DNA from: Chitinophaga vietnamensis
GTDB taxonomy: Bacteria; Bacteroidota; Bacteroidia; Chitinophagales; Chitinophagaceae
Assembly (NCBI RefSeq): GCF_902167635.1
Contig: NZ_CABHMS010000006.1
Span: forward strand, 372,001 to 436,000
DNA: 64,000 nucleotides
Direction: 5' to 3'
The notes under the pieces were generated by a model that was not told where the DNA came from, made no database searches, and saw only the letters and a program-made list of their open reading frames with translations. Shown in pieces: positions 50,566-58,716 of this stretch (its first letter is position 1; each line of letters begins with the position of its first letter). The position numbers and the translations under genes are program-made.

Positions 50566-50760
50566 TTATGCCAGCTCGTTTTCCAGTGCATCTTCAAAAT
50601 GGTCTTTCCTTTTTTTCCATTTGTCTTTCAGTTTGTCTGTCTGGAACTTCACTCTTTCTACCAGTTCGTCTTTCTTGTCTGAATTCAGGAAATATCCCAC
50701 TGCAACGCCTACGGCAGCACCTACGATAAATGAAACCACGGCTTTTGAACTGTTACTCAT
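50566..50760 (-). CDS. YtxH-domain protein
   Basis: A 64-residue protein. A glycine-rich hydrophobic N terminus (VVSFIVGAAVGVAVGYFL) is followed by a long charged helix (DKKDELVERVKFQTDKLKDKW). This matches the short YtxH-type stress proteins (first described as general-stress genes in Bacillus). It is the first gene of the trio on the minus strand. Its role is not known; induction by envelope or osmotic stress is inferred from family behaviour. Confidence 0.85.
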   Translation of the reverse strand: MSNSSKAVVSFIVGAAVGVAVGYFLNSDKKDELVERVKFQTDKLKDKWKKRKDHFEDALENELA

Positions 50761-50940
50761 AACAAAAGGTTTTTAGAGATGAGAGAATTAAGGTTTTCGT
50801 TTTTTTTGTATCTATTGGTTCGCAAACATTATTCCACAATTTATAAATGTTTTGCCAAACCAGGCCGATGCATCGCTTTTTAAAAACAAGCCGTCGAGAT
50901 TTTTGTTTGCCTTTCCGGATTATTTATACGAAATTAAACC

Positions 50941-51999
50941 ATGAGTTATTTAGACAATGACCGCCTCAAACAGATCGCCTTTCTGTTGATAATTGTGCTG
51001 CTGGCCCTTCTCTTGTTCCTGGAGCTGTACACCTATTTTCCCGGTTTCCTCGGGGCCGTTACCATGTATGTGCTTTGCCGCAAATGGATGTTCTACCTGG
51101 TGGAACATTATAAATGGAGAAAGAATCTCGCCGCCGCCCTGTTGATGATACTTTCCTTTCTCATCATCCTGTTACCGATCGGTATGTTGATCAACATGCT
51201 TACTGACAAGGTGACTTACGCTGCCACTCATTCTGCAGAGCTGATCAATGGCGCCAAACAGTTGAATGCGCGCATCCAGGAAAATACCGGCGTCGATCTC
51301 TTGTCTGATGGCCGCCTGCAAAAGTTGCAGGAAGGTATTACCGCAGTGTTGCCACGTTTTCTCGGCGCCACTTTCAATACGCTTACTGCCATCGCCATCA
51401 TGTATTTCATCCTGTATTTTATGCTGGTGAAAGGCCGTGAAATGGAATCCAAGCTATACGAATATATTCCGCTGAAAGATGAAAACGTGGTACGGTTGGG
51501 TAAAGAGTTCAACACACTGGTGATCGCTAATGCCGTGGGCATCCCGTTGATAGCGGTGATACAAGGCATTGTAGCATTGATCGGTTATCTCGTTTTCCAG
51601 GTGCCGGAGCCCTGGTTCTGGTTTATCGTTACTTGCTTTACGGCCATGCTGCCGGTGGTAGGCGCCGCTGCCGTGTATGTGCCTATGGGCGCATATTTCC
51701 TGGCAACAGGCCATACCTGGCAAGGTATCGCGATATTGATTTATGGCTTTGGCGTGATTGGCACTTGTGATAACATCGCGCGCTTCCTGCTGGCCAGGCG
51801 GATCGCGGATGTGCATCCCCTGATTACCGTATTCGGCGTGCTCATTGGCGTCAGCCTCTTTGGCTTCATCGGCCTGATCTTCGGGCCGCTGCTCATCTCC
51901 ATGTTCATCCTCCTGCTGGAGATCTATTCCAATGAATATCTTGTTAAAAAAAGAGAATTGCCGCCGCCTGTTTTCAGGAAGCACCAACCCGGAAACTAG
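50941..51999 (+). CDS. AI-2E family transporter (PerM/UPF0118)
   Basis: A 352-residue polytopic membrane protein. Helices lie near residues 10-32, 37-50, 58-80, 145-165 and in five further segments to about 330. The family core is visible (NTLTAIAIMYFILYFMLVKGREMESKLYEYIPL, NAVGIPLIAVIQGIVALIGYLVF, LPVVGAAAVYVPMGAYFL, DNIARFLLARRIADVHPLI). The family name comes from AI-2 export in E. coli, but members also include Na+/H+ antiporters, so the substrate is open. It overlaps the convergent nadD gene by four bases. Confidence 0.9.
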   Translation: MSYLDNDRLKQIAFLLIIVLLALLLFLELYTYFPGFLGAVTMYVLCRKWMFYLVEHYKWRKNLAAALLMILSFLIILLPIGMLINMLTDKVTYAATHSAELINGAKQLNARIQENTGVDLLSDGRLQKLQEGITAVLPRFLGATFNTLTAIAIMYFILYFMLVKGREMESKLYEYIPLKDENVVRLGKEFNTLVIANAVGIPLIAVIQGIVALIGYLVFQVPEPWFWFIVTCFTAMLPVVGAAAVYVPMGAYFLATGHTWQGIAILIYGFGVIGTCDNIARFLLARRIADVHPLITVFGVLIGVSLFGFIGLIFGPLLISMFILLLEIYSNEYLVKKRELPPPVFRKHQPGN

Positions 52000-52565
52000 C
52001 GGTAGTAGTTATTTTCAGCGATATAGTTGATAACGGTATCTGGCACCATGTACCTCACTGATTTCCCTTCCCTGATCCATTTGCGGATGTTGGTGGCAGA
52101 GATATCGAGCATGGGCGCATCCAGTATTTCCAGTTTGGCGCCGAAGGTATCACTGATCTCGTGGCCCGGCCGGCGATATACGTAGATGGGATAATGTTTG
52201 ACGATATGCTCATAATTTTTCCACCGGGGCAGGTTCTGAAAACTGTCGCTGCCCATGATGATGCAGAACTCCTGTGTAGGAAATTTTTCGCCAAGGTAGG
52301 CGAGTGTATCAACGGTAAATGAAGGACGTGGCAGGGAGAACTCGATATTGCTGGCCCTGAGGCGCGGCTCGTCTTTGATGGCCAGTTCCACCAGGTGAAA
52401 CCGGTCGTGCTCATTCAGCAGTGCCGACGAAGGTTTCAGCGGGTTTTGCGGTGAAACCACCAGCCATACTTTGTCGAGATCAGTATTGTACGCTACGTAA
52501 TTGGCAATGATCAAATGCCCCGTGTGTATAGGATTAAAAGACCCAAAATACAAGCCTATTCTCAT
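51996..52565 (-). CDS. nadD: nicotinate-nucleotide adenylyltransferase
   Basis: A 189-residue enzyme of NAD synthesis that transfers AMP to nicotinate mononucleotide. The nucleotidyltransferase motif GSFNPIHTGHLIIA is at residues 8-21, with the middle motif IIMGSDSFQNLPRWKNYE and the ISATNIRKWIREGKSVRYM signature near residue 155. Length and motifs are normal. It lies 84 bases downstream of paaD on the same strand, so it may be read from the paa transcript, although this linkage is probably accidental. Confidence 0.95.
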   Translation of the reverse strand: MRIGLYFGSFNPIHTGHLIIANYVAYNTDLDKVWLVVSPQNPLKPSSALLNEHDRFHLVELAIKDEPRLRASNIEFSLPRPSFTVDTLAYLGEKFPTQEFCIIMGSDSFQNLPRWKNYEHIVKHYPIYVYRRPGHEISDTFGAKLEILDAPMLDISATNIRKWIREGKSVRYMVPDTVINYIAENNYYR

Positions 52566-52649
52566 GTTTCATCGTGTAATGTGCCAATGGCATATCAATA
52601 ATGCGTGTAAAAATAGGCATTTCCGGCGATTGCCGCAGCATAACACCGT

Positions 52650-53141
52650 TTATTCCAATGGCTTGAATTGTTCAAATACCTGGCCGCAGGATTTGCAATA
52701 ATGGATCGCGCGGCAAAGGGTGGAACCAAAAGGAGAACGCAGGTAGGTATTTTTACTGCCACAATGCGGACAGGGAGTATTGAGCATGATCTCTGCCTTC
52801 ATTTCGCCGGCAAGCAGCTGTGGTGGCGCGATACCGAAGTTGCGCAGCTTTTCCCGGGCCGCATCGGTCATGCGGTTGCTCTCCCAATGCACGTTCTTGT
52901 CAACAGTAACGATAACGGCTATACCAAGCGCCGCTTCTACCTGTGTTTTGATATTCTGTTGAATATAGGTCACTGCCGGACAGGCCGCAAATGTAGGGAT
53001 CATGCGGATATGCGCGGCTTCTTCTTCCAGCGTTACATTTGTGATCATGCCCAGATCCAGTACGCTCAGTACGGGGATTTCCGGGTCCATCACTTTTTCA
53101 AGCGCCTGGTATATCGCCTCTATCGTGATTGTTTTTGTCAT
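52650..53141 (-). CDS. paaD: phenylacetyl-CoA epoxidase subunit PaaD
   Basis: A 163-residue protein of the PaaD/MIP18 (DUF59) type. It has VMDPEIPVLSVLDLGMI, TFAACPAVTYIQQNIK and a C-terminal zinc-finger-like part CPHCGSKNTYL ... CKSCGQVFEQF. PaaD is needed for assembly, probably of Fe-S clusters, of the PaaABCE monooxygenase that makes ring-1,2-epoxyphenylacetyl-CoA. The gene begins two bases after paaC. paaE, the reductase subunit, is not found next to it; nadD follows instead. Confidence 0.93.
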   Translation of the reverse strand: MTKTITIEAIYQALEKVMDPEIPVLSVLDLGMITNVTLEEEAAHIRMIPTFAACPAVTYIQQNIKTQVEAALGIAVIVTVDKNVHWESNRMTDAAREKLRNFGIAPPQLLAGEMKAEIMLNTPCPHCGSKNTYLRSPFGSTLCRAIHYCKSCGQVFEQFKPLE

Positions 53142-53143
53142 AG

Positions 53144-53908
53144 TTACCAGCTTGCATTAGTGTCCTGGTTGAACACCTCTCCCATTTCTTTCAATAGTGG
53201 CGCGAGATGCGGCGTGTGCTGGCCTTTGCGGCCACCGTACACCGGTTGCAGGGTATCCATATCAGGCAGGTTAAGCGAAGCTTTCACCAGCACGGGATAG
53301 ATCCGGTCCAGCCAGCGGTTGAATAGTTCTTTCTCTCCCGGATATACTTTCTCTGCTATCAGTATCTCTTCATATTCCGCGGAAGGTTCAAAAAGACCTG
53401 CCGCTAACGCGAAAGCCTCTTCCATGGCGGCACTCATACGTTCGTAGCTGTCTTCGCCGGCGCGGCACAGCTGCATGATCCAGGCATTGGCATGCAGGGT
53501 ATGGTATTTCAATTCGCCTTTTACCTTTCTGCTCAGCAGCTGAAACGGTGTAAAGCTGCTGCTGTGCAGGCTTTCATAGCGTACTGTTTCTGCATGGTCG
53601 AAAAGGAAATGGCGCATCAGGCTGAAATCATATTGGCCATTGGGCATTTCCACGAAATGGCTGCACTTGAAAGCCTCTTCTTTGCGGATGAAGGCAAAGC
53701 GATCCGGATCGCTGCCGCCCAGATGCTCTTCGAGGGCACGGTACAATGCCCATGCATGGCCGATCTTGTCCTGTGCCATGGAAGAAAATGCGATATCCTC
53801 CTCCATTACGGGGCCAAGGCCGGTCCATTCAGAATTACGGTGGCCGAGGATGAGCTCATCGTCCGCCATTTTTATGATCAGATCTGTTACTGCTTGATTA
53901 TTGGGCAT
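53144..53908 (-). CDS. paaC: phenylacetyl-CoA epoxidase structural subunit PaaC
   Basis: A 254-residue protein that forms a stable heterodimer with PaaA; it has the ferritin-like fold but no full diiron site. It has MADDELILGHRNSEWTGLGP, SMAQDKIGHAWALYRAL and the FLFDHAETVRYESL segment, with KGELKYHTLHANAWIMQL downstream. All are typical of PaaC. It overlaps paaB by 11 bases, showing coupled translation of the four subunits. Confidence 0.94.
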   Translation of the reverse strand: MPNNQAVTDLIIKMADDELILGHRNSEWTGLGPVMEEDIAFSSMAQDKIGHAWALYRALEEHLGGSDPDRFAFIRKEEAFKCSHFVEMPNGQYDFSLMRHFLFDHAETVRYESLHSSSFTPFQLLSRKVKGELKYHTLHANAWIMQLCRAGEDSYERMSAAMEEAFALAAGLFEPSAEYEEILIAEKVYPGEKELFNRWLDRIYPVLVKASLNLPDMDTLQPVYGGRKGQHTPHLAPLLKEMGEVFNQDTNASW

Positions 53909-54284
53909 GACCGGATTGTCCTTTTGCTTGTTTGAATTTATTGATCTTTTCCATCACTTTGAAACCGCTGGCATCGCGGTAAGTTTTTTCCTGGTTGTTG
54001 GCGAACATATCTTCGTCTTCCAGGTCAAATGCGAGGATGTCGGCACTTCTGACCACCCACAGGTTCACACATTTTTTGCGGCGGGCAAATTGTTCTTTTG
54101 CGAAAACGAGCGCCAGTTGCGGATCAGGGGCGTGTACACATCCCACGTGTTCGTGATGGGCGCCTCTTTTCTCCTGGTGGAATACTTCGTATACATTCCA
54201 GTTCTCTCCTTCTTCTACCTTAATAACATCCGAGGGGCTGCCGAGTTTAAGGCGGTTCACCCGGGGATCTAATGAGTCTGACAT
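53898..54284 (-). CDS. paaB: phenylacetyl-CoA epoxidase subunit PaaB
   Basis: A 128-residue protein, somewhat longer than the usual 95 because of an N-terminal extension (MSDSLDPRVNRLKLG) and a longer C terminus. The core WNVYEVFHQEKRGAHHEHVGCVHAPDPQLAL is the PaaB signature, followed by RRKKCVNLWVVRSADI. PaaB bridges PaaAC heterodimers and makes them a bigger complex. It lies 30 bases after paaA and overlaps paaC by 11 bases. Confidence 0.93.
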   Translation of the reverse strand: MSDSLDPRVNRLKLGSPSDVIKVEEGENWNVYEVFHQEKRGAHHEHVGCVHAPDPQLALVFAKEQFARRKKCVNLWVVRSADILAFDLEDEDMFANNQEKTYRDASGFKVMEKINKFKQAKGQSGHAQ

Positions 54285-54314
54285 GTAAGAAACAGGTTGT
54301 TTTTGAGATGATCG

Positions 54315-55313
54315 TTAAGCTACCGGCAGGGCGCGGCGTTCTTTCGGGTTCATGAGTGCTTTGCGTACCCAGCGGCCATGTTCTTCGGCCCATTTGCGCA
54401 CCTGCAGCCGTTCTTCGTTGCAGGGGCCGCCGCCATTGATCACTTTGAAAAACTCGTCCCAATCGGGATCGGAGTATTCCCAGCGGCCGGTGTCCGGGTT
54501 CTTGCGCAGATTAGGATCCGGCAGGGTGAGGCCCAGTTCCCATATTTTTGGCACATATGCATCCAGGAACTGGTTGCGCATTTCATCGTTGCTGGCCATT
54601 TTCACTCTCCACTGCATCAGCTTTTCGCTGTGCTGCGAGCTTTTGTCCGGCGGACCGAAGAAGTGCATGATGGGCTGCCACCAACGGTTGAGGGCATCCT
54701 GCAACATTTCTTTTTGTGCAGGCGTGCCGGTAGCCAGCTCAATGAAGGCATCGTGGCCCTGCTTGAGATGGAAGCTCTCTTCATAGCATATACGCTCCAG
54801 CGCCCGGCAGTAGGGGCCGTAGGAGCCTTTGGAATTGGCCACCTGGTTTACAATGGCGGCAGCATCGATGAGAAAGCCGATCACTGTTACATCCGCCCAG
54901 GTTTCAGCCGGATAATTAAATACATTGGAATACTTGGATTTGCCGCTGAGGAGATCGTTGATCATGGCTTCACGGGATTTGCCCAGCGTTTCAGCAGCAT
55001 TGTATAACAGCTGCCCATGGCCGATCTCGTCCTGTACCTTGGCGATCAGTGCCAGCTTGCGTTTGAAGCCCGGCGCCCGGGTGATCCAGGTACCTTCGGG
55101 CAATGCGCCAATGATTTCGGAATGCGCGTGCTGCTCTATCAGGCGGATCAGCTGCCGCCGGTATTCCACCGGCATCCAGTCGCCAGGCTCGATCTTTTCT
55201 CCCCTGGCAATACGTTCTTCAAAAGCCGCGAGCTTCTCCGGCTCATCGTGCATTTGTTCTTCCCTCAACTGTTTGCTGTTGGGTTCATCAAATATATATC
55301 CGCCGCCGTACAT
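54315..55313 (-). CDS. paaA: phenylacetyl-CoA epoxidase catalytic subunit PaaA
   Basis: A 332-residue diiron monooxygenase subunit. The iron-binding carboxylate and histidine motifs are visible: [19 protein letters not shown] (Glu/His of the first site) and [16 protein letters not shown] (Glu/His of the second). The N terminus [17 protein letters not shown] and the [23 protein letters not shown] segment match PaaA. It is the first gene of paaABCD. A 13-base palindrome CCGTAATTTACGG (55335-55347) about 20 bases upstream may be an operator. Confidence 0.95.
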   Translation of the reverse strand: MYGGGYIFDEPNSKQLREEQMHDEPEKLAAFEERIARGEKIEPGDWMPVEYRRQLIRLIEQHAHSEIIGALPEGTWITRAPGFKRKLALIAKVQDEIGHGQLLYNAAETLGKSREAMINDLLSGKSKYSNVFNYPAETWADVTVIGFLIDAAAIVNQVANSKGSYGPYCRALERICYEESFHLKQGHDAFIELATGTPAQKEMLQDALNRWWQPIMHFFGPPDKSSQHSEKLMQWRVKMASNDEMRNQFLDAYVPKIWELGLTLPDPNLRKNPDTGRWEYSDPDWDEFFKVINGGGPCNEERLQVRKWAEEHGRWVRKALMNPKERRALPVA

Positions 55314-55334
55314 AGTGCGATTGTTTTGGTCGAT

Positions 55335-55347
55335 CCGTAATTTACGG
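55335..55347. promoter_or_regulatory. 13-bp palindrome upstream of paaA
   Basis: CCGTAA-T-TTACGG, perfect around a single central base, starts 21 bases before the paaA ATG. It could be an operator for a phenylacetyl-CoA-responsive regulator, but the TTTACGG word also occurs in unrelated intergenic repeats. Confidence 0.3.
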
Positions 55348-55489
55348 AAAAAAGCCCGTTTGCGGCAGAAAATGATTGTTAAAATAGCCTCCGGATGAGA
55401 TAGCAGGAAATGTTATAGAATCGCAAAATTTCCCTTTGATACTACAGCATGCCGGGCATTTTCCTAATTTTAAGACAGCAAAACCTGTT

Positions 55490-56146
55490 ATGATCCTGCA
55501 ACCGCTGATACTATGTCTGCTACTGCTGTCGTCCGGAACTCCCGTATGGCATGCACGCAGGGCGCCTGCTCATCATCTGCCCTATATCAAACTGGTGTTC
55601 AGCTATCATCCACAGGTGGATTCTATTCCTTCAGATACCATTTTTTATTCTCTGGCAAGGCCGCTGAAATGGGAGGATTTCCAGGGAAGACCATCCGCCA
55701 ATGGCCCCAGTGCCGCAGTTACCTATAGTAGCTTCGCGTATGAAGGCAGCAGCCGCGCAATCAAAGATACCCTTCAGATCAACCTGGATATGCAGGTGTT
55801 CTTTATCAAAAGCGCTTCCTGGGTACGCGCCGACGCCCGCACCGCCTACGGTCTGGCCCACGAGCAACTGCACTTCGACATTACCCGGCTGGTAGTGGAA
55901 AGGTTCAAACAACGACTTAAACAAACAGCCCTGAACCGCGATGATTATGATAGTGTGATACAATATCAGTATCTTGAAGCATTCCGGGAAATGAACCGGC
56001 TGCAATATGCCTTCGACAGAGAAACCCGCCATGGCCTCGACCCCGCCGCACAACTACGGTGGCGCGACAAGATCAACGTAGGCATGAAAAATAATGGCGT
56101 ATTACCTGAAGAACTTGGCTACGAATTTGATTATCTTCATCAATAA
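55490..56146 (+). CDS. DUF922-type secreted putative metallopeptidase
   Basis: A 218-residue protein from ATG 55490 (MILQPLILCLLLLSSGTPVW); the 18 in-frame codons upstream look non-coding. A signal peptide covers about 20 residues. The mature part has LARPLKWEDFQGRP and a zinc-protease-like HEQLHFDITRLVVERF (HExxH) near residue 124. The combination resembles DUF922 Zn-dependent proteases. Activity is unproven; the third metal ligand cannot be placed by eye. The S41 peptidase gene starts 71 bases downstream. Confidence 0.7.
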   Translation: MILQPLILCLLLLSSGTPVWHARRAPAHHLPYIKLVFSYHPQVDSIPSDTIFYSLARPLKWEDFQGRPSANGPSAAVTYSSFAYEGSSRAIKDTLQINLDMQVFFIKSASWVRADARTAYGLAHEQLHFDITRLVVERFKQRLKQTALNRDDYDSVIQYQYLEAFREMNRLQYAFDRETRHGLDPAAQLRWRDKINVGMKNNGVLPEELGYEFDYLHQ

Positions 56147-56217
56147 AAGGTTAAACCTTGAGAGCTTTTCACCGTTTAAACTTGTACATCACAACACTCA
56201 TCCTTAAAAAAGCGGAT

Positions 56218-57663
56218 ATGCAACCAAATCGCTTATGGTGGCTCACGGCCAGTCTGGCACTCGCTCTGATCCTCCCTGCCTGCAAAAAAAATGATAACAG
56301 TGGTTCCCCCAATCCCACCAATTCCGGTAACGGCAAGGTGTCTGTCAATGACAGCATCTTCTTTATCTTCAAAGACATATACCTGTGGACAGATGCTACC
56401 CCCGACTCCGCCACCTTCAAGCCGGAGAGCTTCAGCAGCCCCGTGGCTATGTTCGACTCCTTAACGCATTACAAGAAAGACGCTTCCAACAATAACCTCG
56501 ACCGCTACAGCTTTATCGACGACGGCACCACCTCCCGTGCGCTGCAAGGCGGCGTAGTAGGCGACATGGGCTTCCAGGTGGGCTTCCAGACGAATACTGA
56601 ACTGCGCGTGGTATACGTATACCCCGGCTCCCCTGCCGACAAAGCAGGCATCAAACGCGGCTGGAAGATTAATACCATCAATGGTACCAGCAGCTTTCAA
56701 TATGGTTCTCAAAGCACCAATACCCTGCTGAACAATGCTCTCGGCGGCAGCTTCGCTGCTTTCACTTTCCAGAAGCCGGATGGCTCCACCCTCAGCACCA
56801 CCCTCACCGCTACCCAGTATAACCTCGATCCTATCTTCTACAGCAATGTATATACCTTTGGCACTACCAAAGTGGGATACCTGGTATTCAACAACTTCGT
56901 AGCGCTGAACCTCGTACAGGGCAAGCTGGATAACATCTTCAGCAATTTCCTCACACAAGGTGTTACCAATGTGATCATCGACCTGCGCTACAATGGCGGC
57001 GGCCTCGTGCAAACAGCAGAATACCTCGCCAACAAAATGGCGCCGGCATCTGTCAACAACACGGTGATGTACACCCAGATTTATAACGATAACATCAAGA
57101 ACGACCGCTATAGCTGGTACTTTACCGGCATGAAAGCCGTTCCGAATTATCCTAACTATAACTGGACAGATATCTTCCATTCGGAAGCTACCACTTACGC
57201 CACTACGAACTTCCAGAGCACCGGCGCACAGAAGATCGCCAACCTGCGTTTCCTGGTTACACATAACACCGTATCTGCCAGCGAACTGCTGTACAATGTG
57301 CTGAAACCCAGCATGAGCCCCCGCCTCGTGGGCCGCACCACCTACGGCAAACCTGTTGGTTTCATCAATATCACTTTCGGCAGCTACGATATGTATGCGG
57401 TAAGTTTCCAGTCTAAAAACTCGGCCGGACAAGGCGATTACTTCACTGGTATCGCTCCTGATGTAAATGTCCAGGACGACTACACCAACGATTGGGGTAG
57501 CCTCAGCGATCCTTTGCTGCACTCGGCTTTACTGGACCTGGGCATTCCTGCTAGCCAGCTGGGCAGACAGGCAAACATCGAATCTTTCCGTCTTGCAGAA
57601 AATGCAGTGAATCCTACTGCACTTGGCAAGTTCAAAGGGATGATTCTTGAAAGAAGAAGATAA
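56218..57663 (+). CDS. S41-family C-terminal processing peptidase, lipoprotein
   Basis: A 481-residue protease from ATG 56218 (MQPNRLWWLTASLALAL), with lipobox LPAC near residue 22 and a Gly/Asn/Ser linker. A PDZ domain (about residues 115-205; VVYVYPGSPADKAGIKRGW) precedes the S41 core: VIIDLRYNGGGLVQTAEYL, the catalytic-serine segment TVSASELLYN and a lysine in TTYGKPVGF. It cleaves peptides near the C terminus at the cell surface. A strong 29-bp terminator follows. The choice of start drops 20 codons of doubtful coding value. Confidence 0.9.
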   Translation: MQPNRLWWLTASLALALILPACKKNDNSGSPNPTNSGNGKVSVNDSIFFIFKDIYLWTDATPDSATFKPESFSSPVAMFDSLTHYKKDASNNNLDRYSFIDDGTTSRALQGGVVGDMGFQVGFQTNTELRVVYVYPGSPADKAGIKRGWKINTINGTSSFQYGSQSTNTLLNNALGGSFAAFTFQKPDGSTLSTTLTATQYNLDPIFYSNVYTFGTTKVGYLVFNNFVALNLVQGKLDNIFSNFLTQGVTNVIIDLRYNGGGLVQTAEYLANKMAPASVNNTVMYTQIYNDNIKNDRYSWYFTGMKAVPNYPNYNWTDIFHSEATTYATTNFQSTGAQKIANLRFLVTHNTVSASELLYNVLKPSMSPRLVGRTTYGKPVGFINITFGSYDMYAVSFQSKNSAGQGDYFTGIAPDVNVQDDYTNDWGSLSDPLLHSALLDLGIPASQLGRQANIESFRLAENAVNPTALGKFKGMILERRR

Positions 57664-57666
57664 GCA

Positions 57667-57726
57667 CAATCTATAAAAAGAAAAGCCCCACACGCAAGCG
57701 TGTGGGGCTTTTCTTTTTATAGATTG
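57667..57726. terminator. bidirectional terminator with 29-bp stem
   Basis: Arms 57667-57695 and 57698-57726 are perfect reverse complements around AA, with a GCCCCACACGC core and A/T-rich ends. It serves the S41 gene (plus) and the M28 gene (minus, stop at 57729). Confidence 0.95.
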
Positions 57727-57728
57727 CG

Positions 57729-58661
57729 TTACATTGTTTTGGCGCCACTGAATTTATCTACCGGCAGGTTTCTATCCATCTCTTCAATTACCTGTAATAT
57801 GGTCTTTACTGCGCGATAATAAAATGATGGATTAATTCGTGTATACTCATCCGTTAGTTGATGATAATCAGGATGGTCTTCTACCCCGAAATACAGGAAC
57901 GGAATTTTCTTCTGGAAAAATTCATATTGGTCGCTTTGTTGGGTCCAGTCGTCATGGCCTTGTTCGGGTTTGTCGTGCCCGGCAATCAGCCGTACAGCGC
58001 TGTTGGCGGCCACTTTATCGATGTAAGGTTTCAGATCGGGGAACTGTGAGGTACCGCAAACGTATAGTTCGTTTTTATCGTTATGCGATACCATATCCAT
58101 ATTGATGTTCTGACGGATTGTTTCCAGCGGCACGGGAGGCTGTGCTACAAAGGCTTTCGCGCCTTGCAAGCCTTCTTCTTCCCCATCCAGTGCAGCGAAG
58201 ATGATCGTATAGCGGGGCGGGTGTTGTTTGAAATATTTTGCCATGGTCAGCAAAGCCGCTACACCAGAGGCGTCATCGTCTGCGCCATTGTAAATACTGT
58301 CTTTCGCTTCATTGGGCTTGCCGATGCCAAGATGATCATAATGTGCAGATACCACAATCGCCTGGTTCAGCTTTCCGGGGATGTAACCAAAAAGATTGGT
58401 GCCCATGATCCTTTTCTCGCCCTGCTGAAAATAGAATGGATATTCGTAAGTATCGTGATAGCCCGCCAGTCCTATCTTCCGGAAACGATCGATGATATAG
58501 AACTGCGCCATGCGACTGCCGCGGGTGCCCACTTTACGGCCTTCGAACTTGTCGGCAGAAAGGGTACTGATATCCTTCATCAACTGTGACGAATCCACGG
58601 GAGCCTGTGCCATCGCGGAGGCAGCCCAGAACAGGCTGGCACTGAAAAATAGCCATCTCAT
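57729..58661 (-). CDS. M28-family aminopeptidase, secreted
   Basis: A 310-residue zinc exopeptidase from ATG 58661 (MRWLFFSASLFWAASAMAQA, signal peptide). Metal-ligand motifs are present: AIVVSAHYDHLGIG (His/Asp), YNGADDDASGVAALL (Asp), AALDGEEEGLQGAKAF (Glu-Glu catalytic pair) and NMDMVS. The last His ligand is in DHPDYHQLTDEY. An in-frame ATG at 58673 exists, but it lies inside the dyad 58663-58687, so the downstream start is preferred. Confidence 0.9.
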   Translation of the reverse strand: MRWLFFSASLFWAASAMAQAPVDSSQLMKDISTLSADKFEGRKVGTRGSRMAQFYIIDRFRKIGLAGYHDTYEYPFYFQQGEKRIMGTNLFGYIPGKLNQAIVVSAHYDHLGIGKPNEAKDSIYNGADDDASGVAALLTMAKYFKQHPPRYTIIFAALDGEEEGLQGAKAFVAQPPVPLETIRQNINMDMVSHNDKNELYVCGTSQFPDLKPYIDKVAANSAVRLIAGHDKPEQGHDDWTQQSDQYEFFQKKIPFLYFGVEDHPDYHQLTDEYTRINPSFYYRAVKTILQVIEEMDRNLPVDKFSGAKTM

Positions 58662-58662
58662 A

Positions 58663-58687
58663 GTACATTGCATTTATTGCAATGTAC
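58663..58687. promoter_or_regulatory. perfect dyad directly upstream of the M28 start
   Basis: GTACATTGCA (58663-58672) and TGCAATGTAC (58678-58687) around TTTAT. It ends two bases before the M28 ATG. It could be a repressor operator or a hairpin that hides the start region. Confidence 0.45.
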
Positions 58688-58716
58688 CCAATATTTTCTG
58701 CCGGGATGATTAGATT

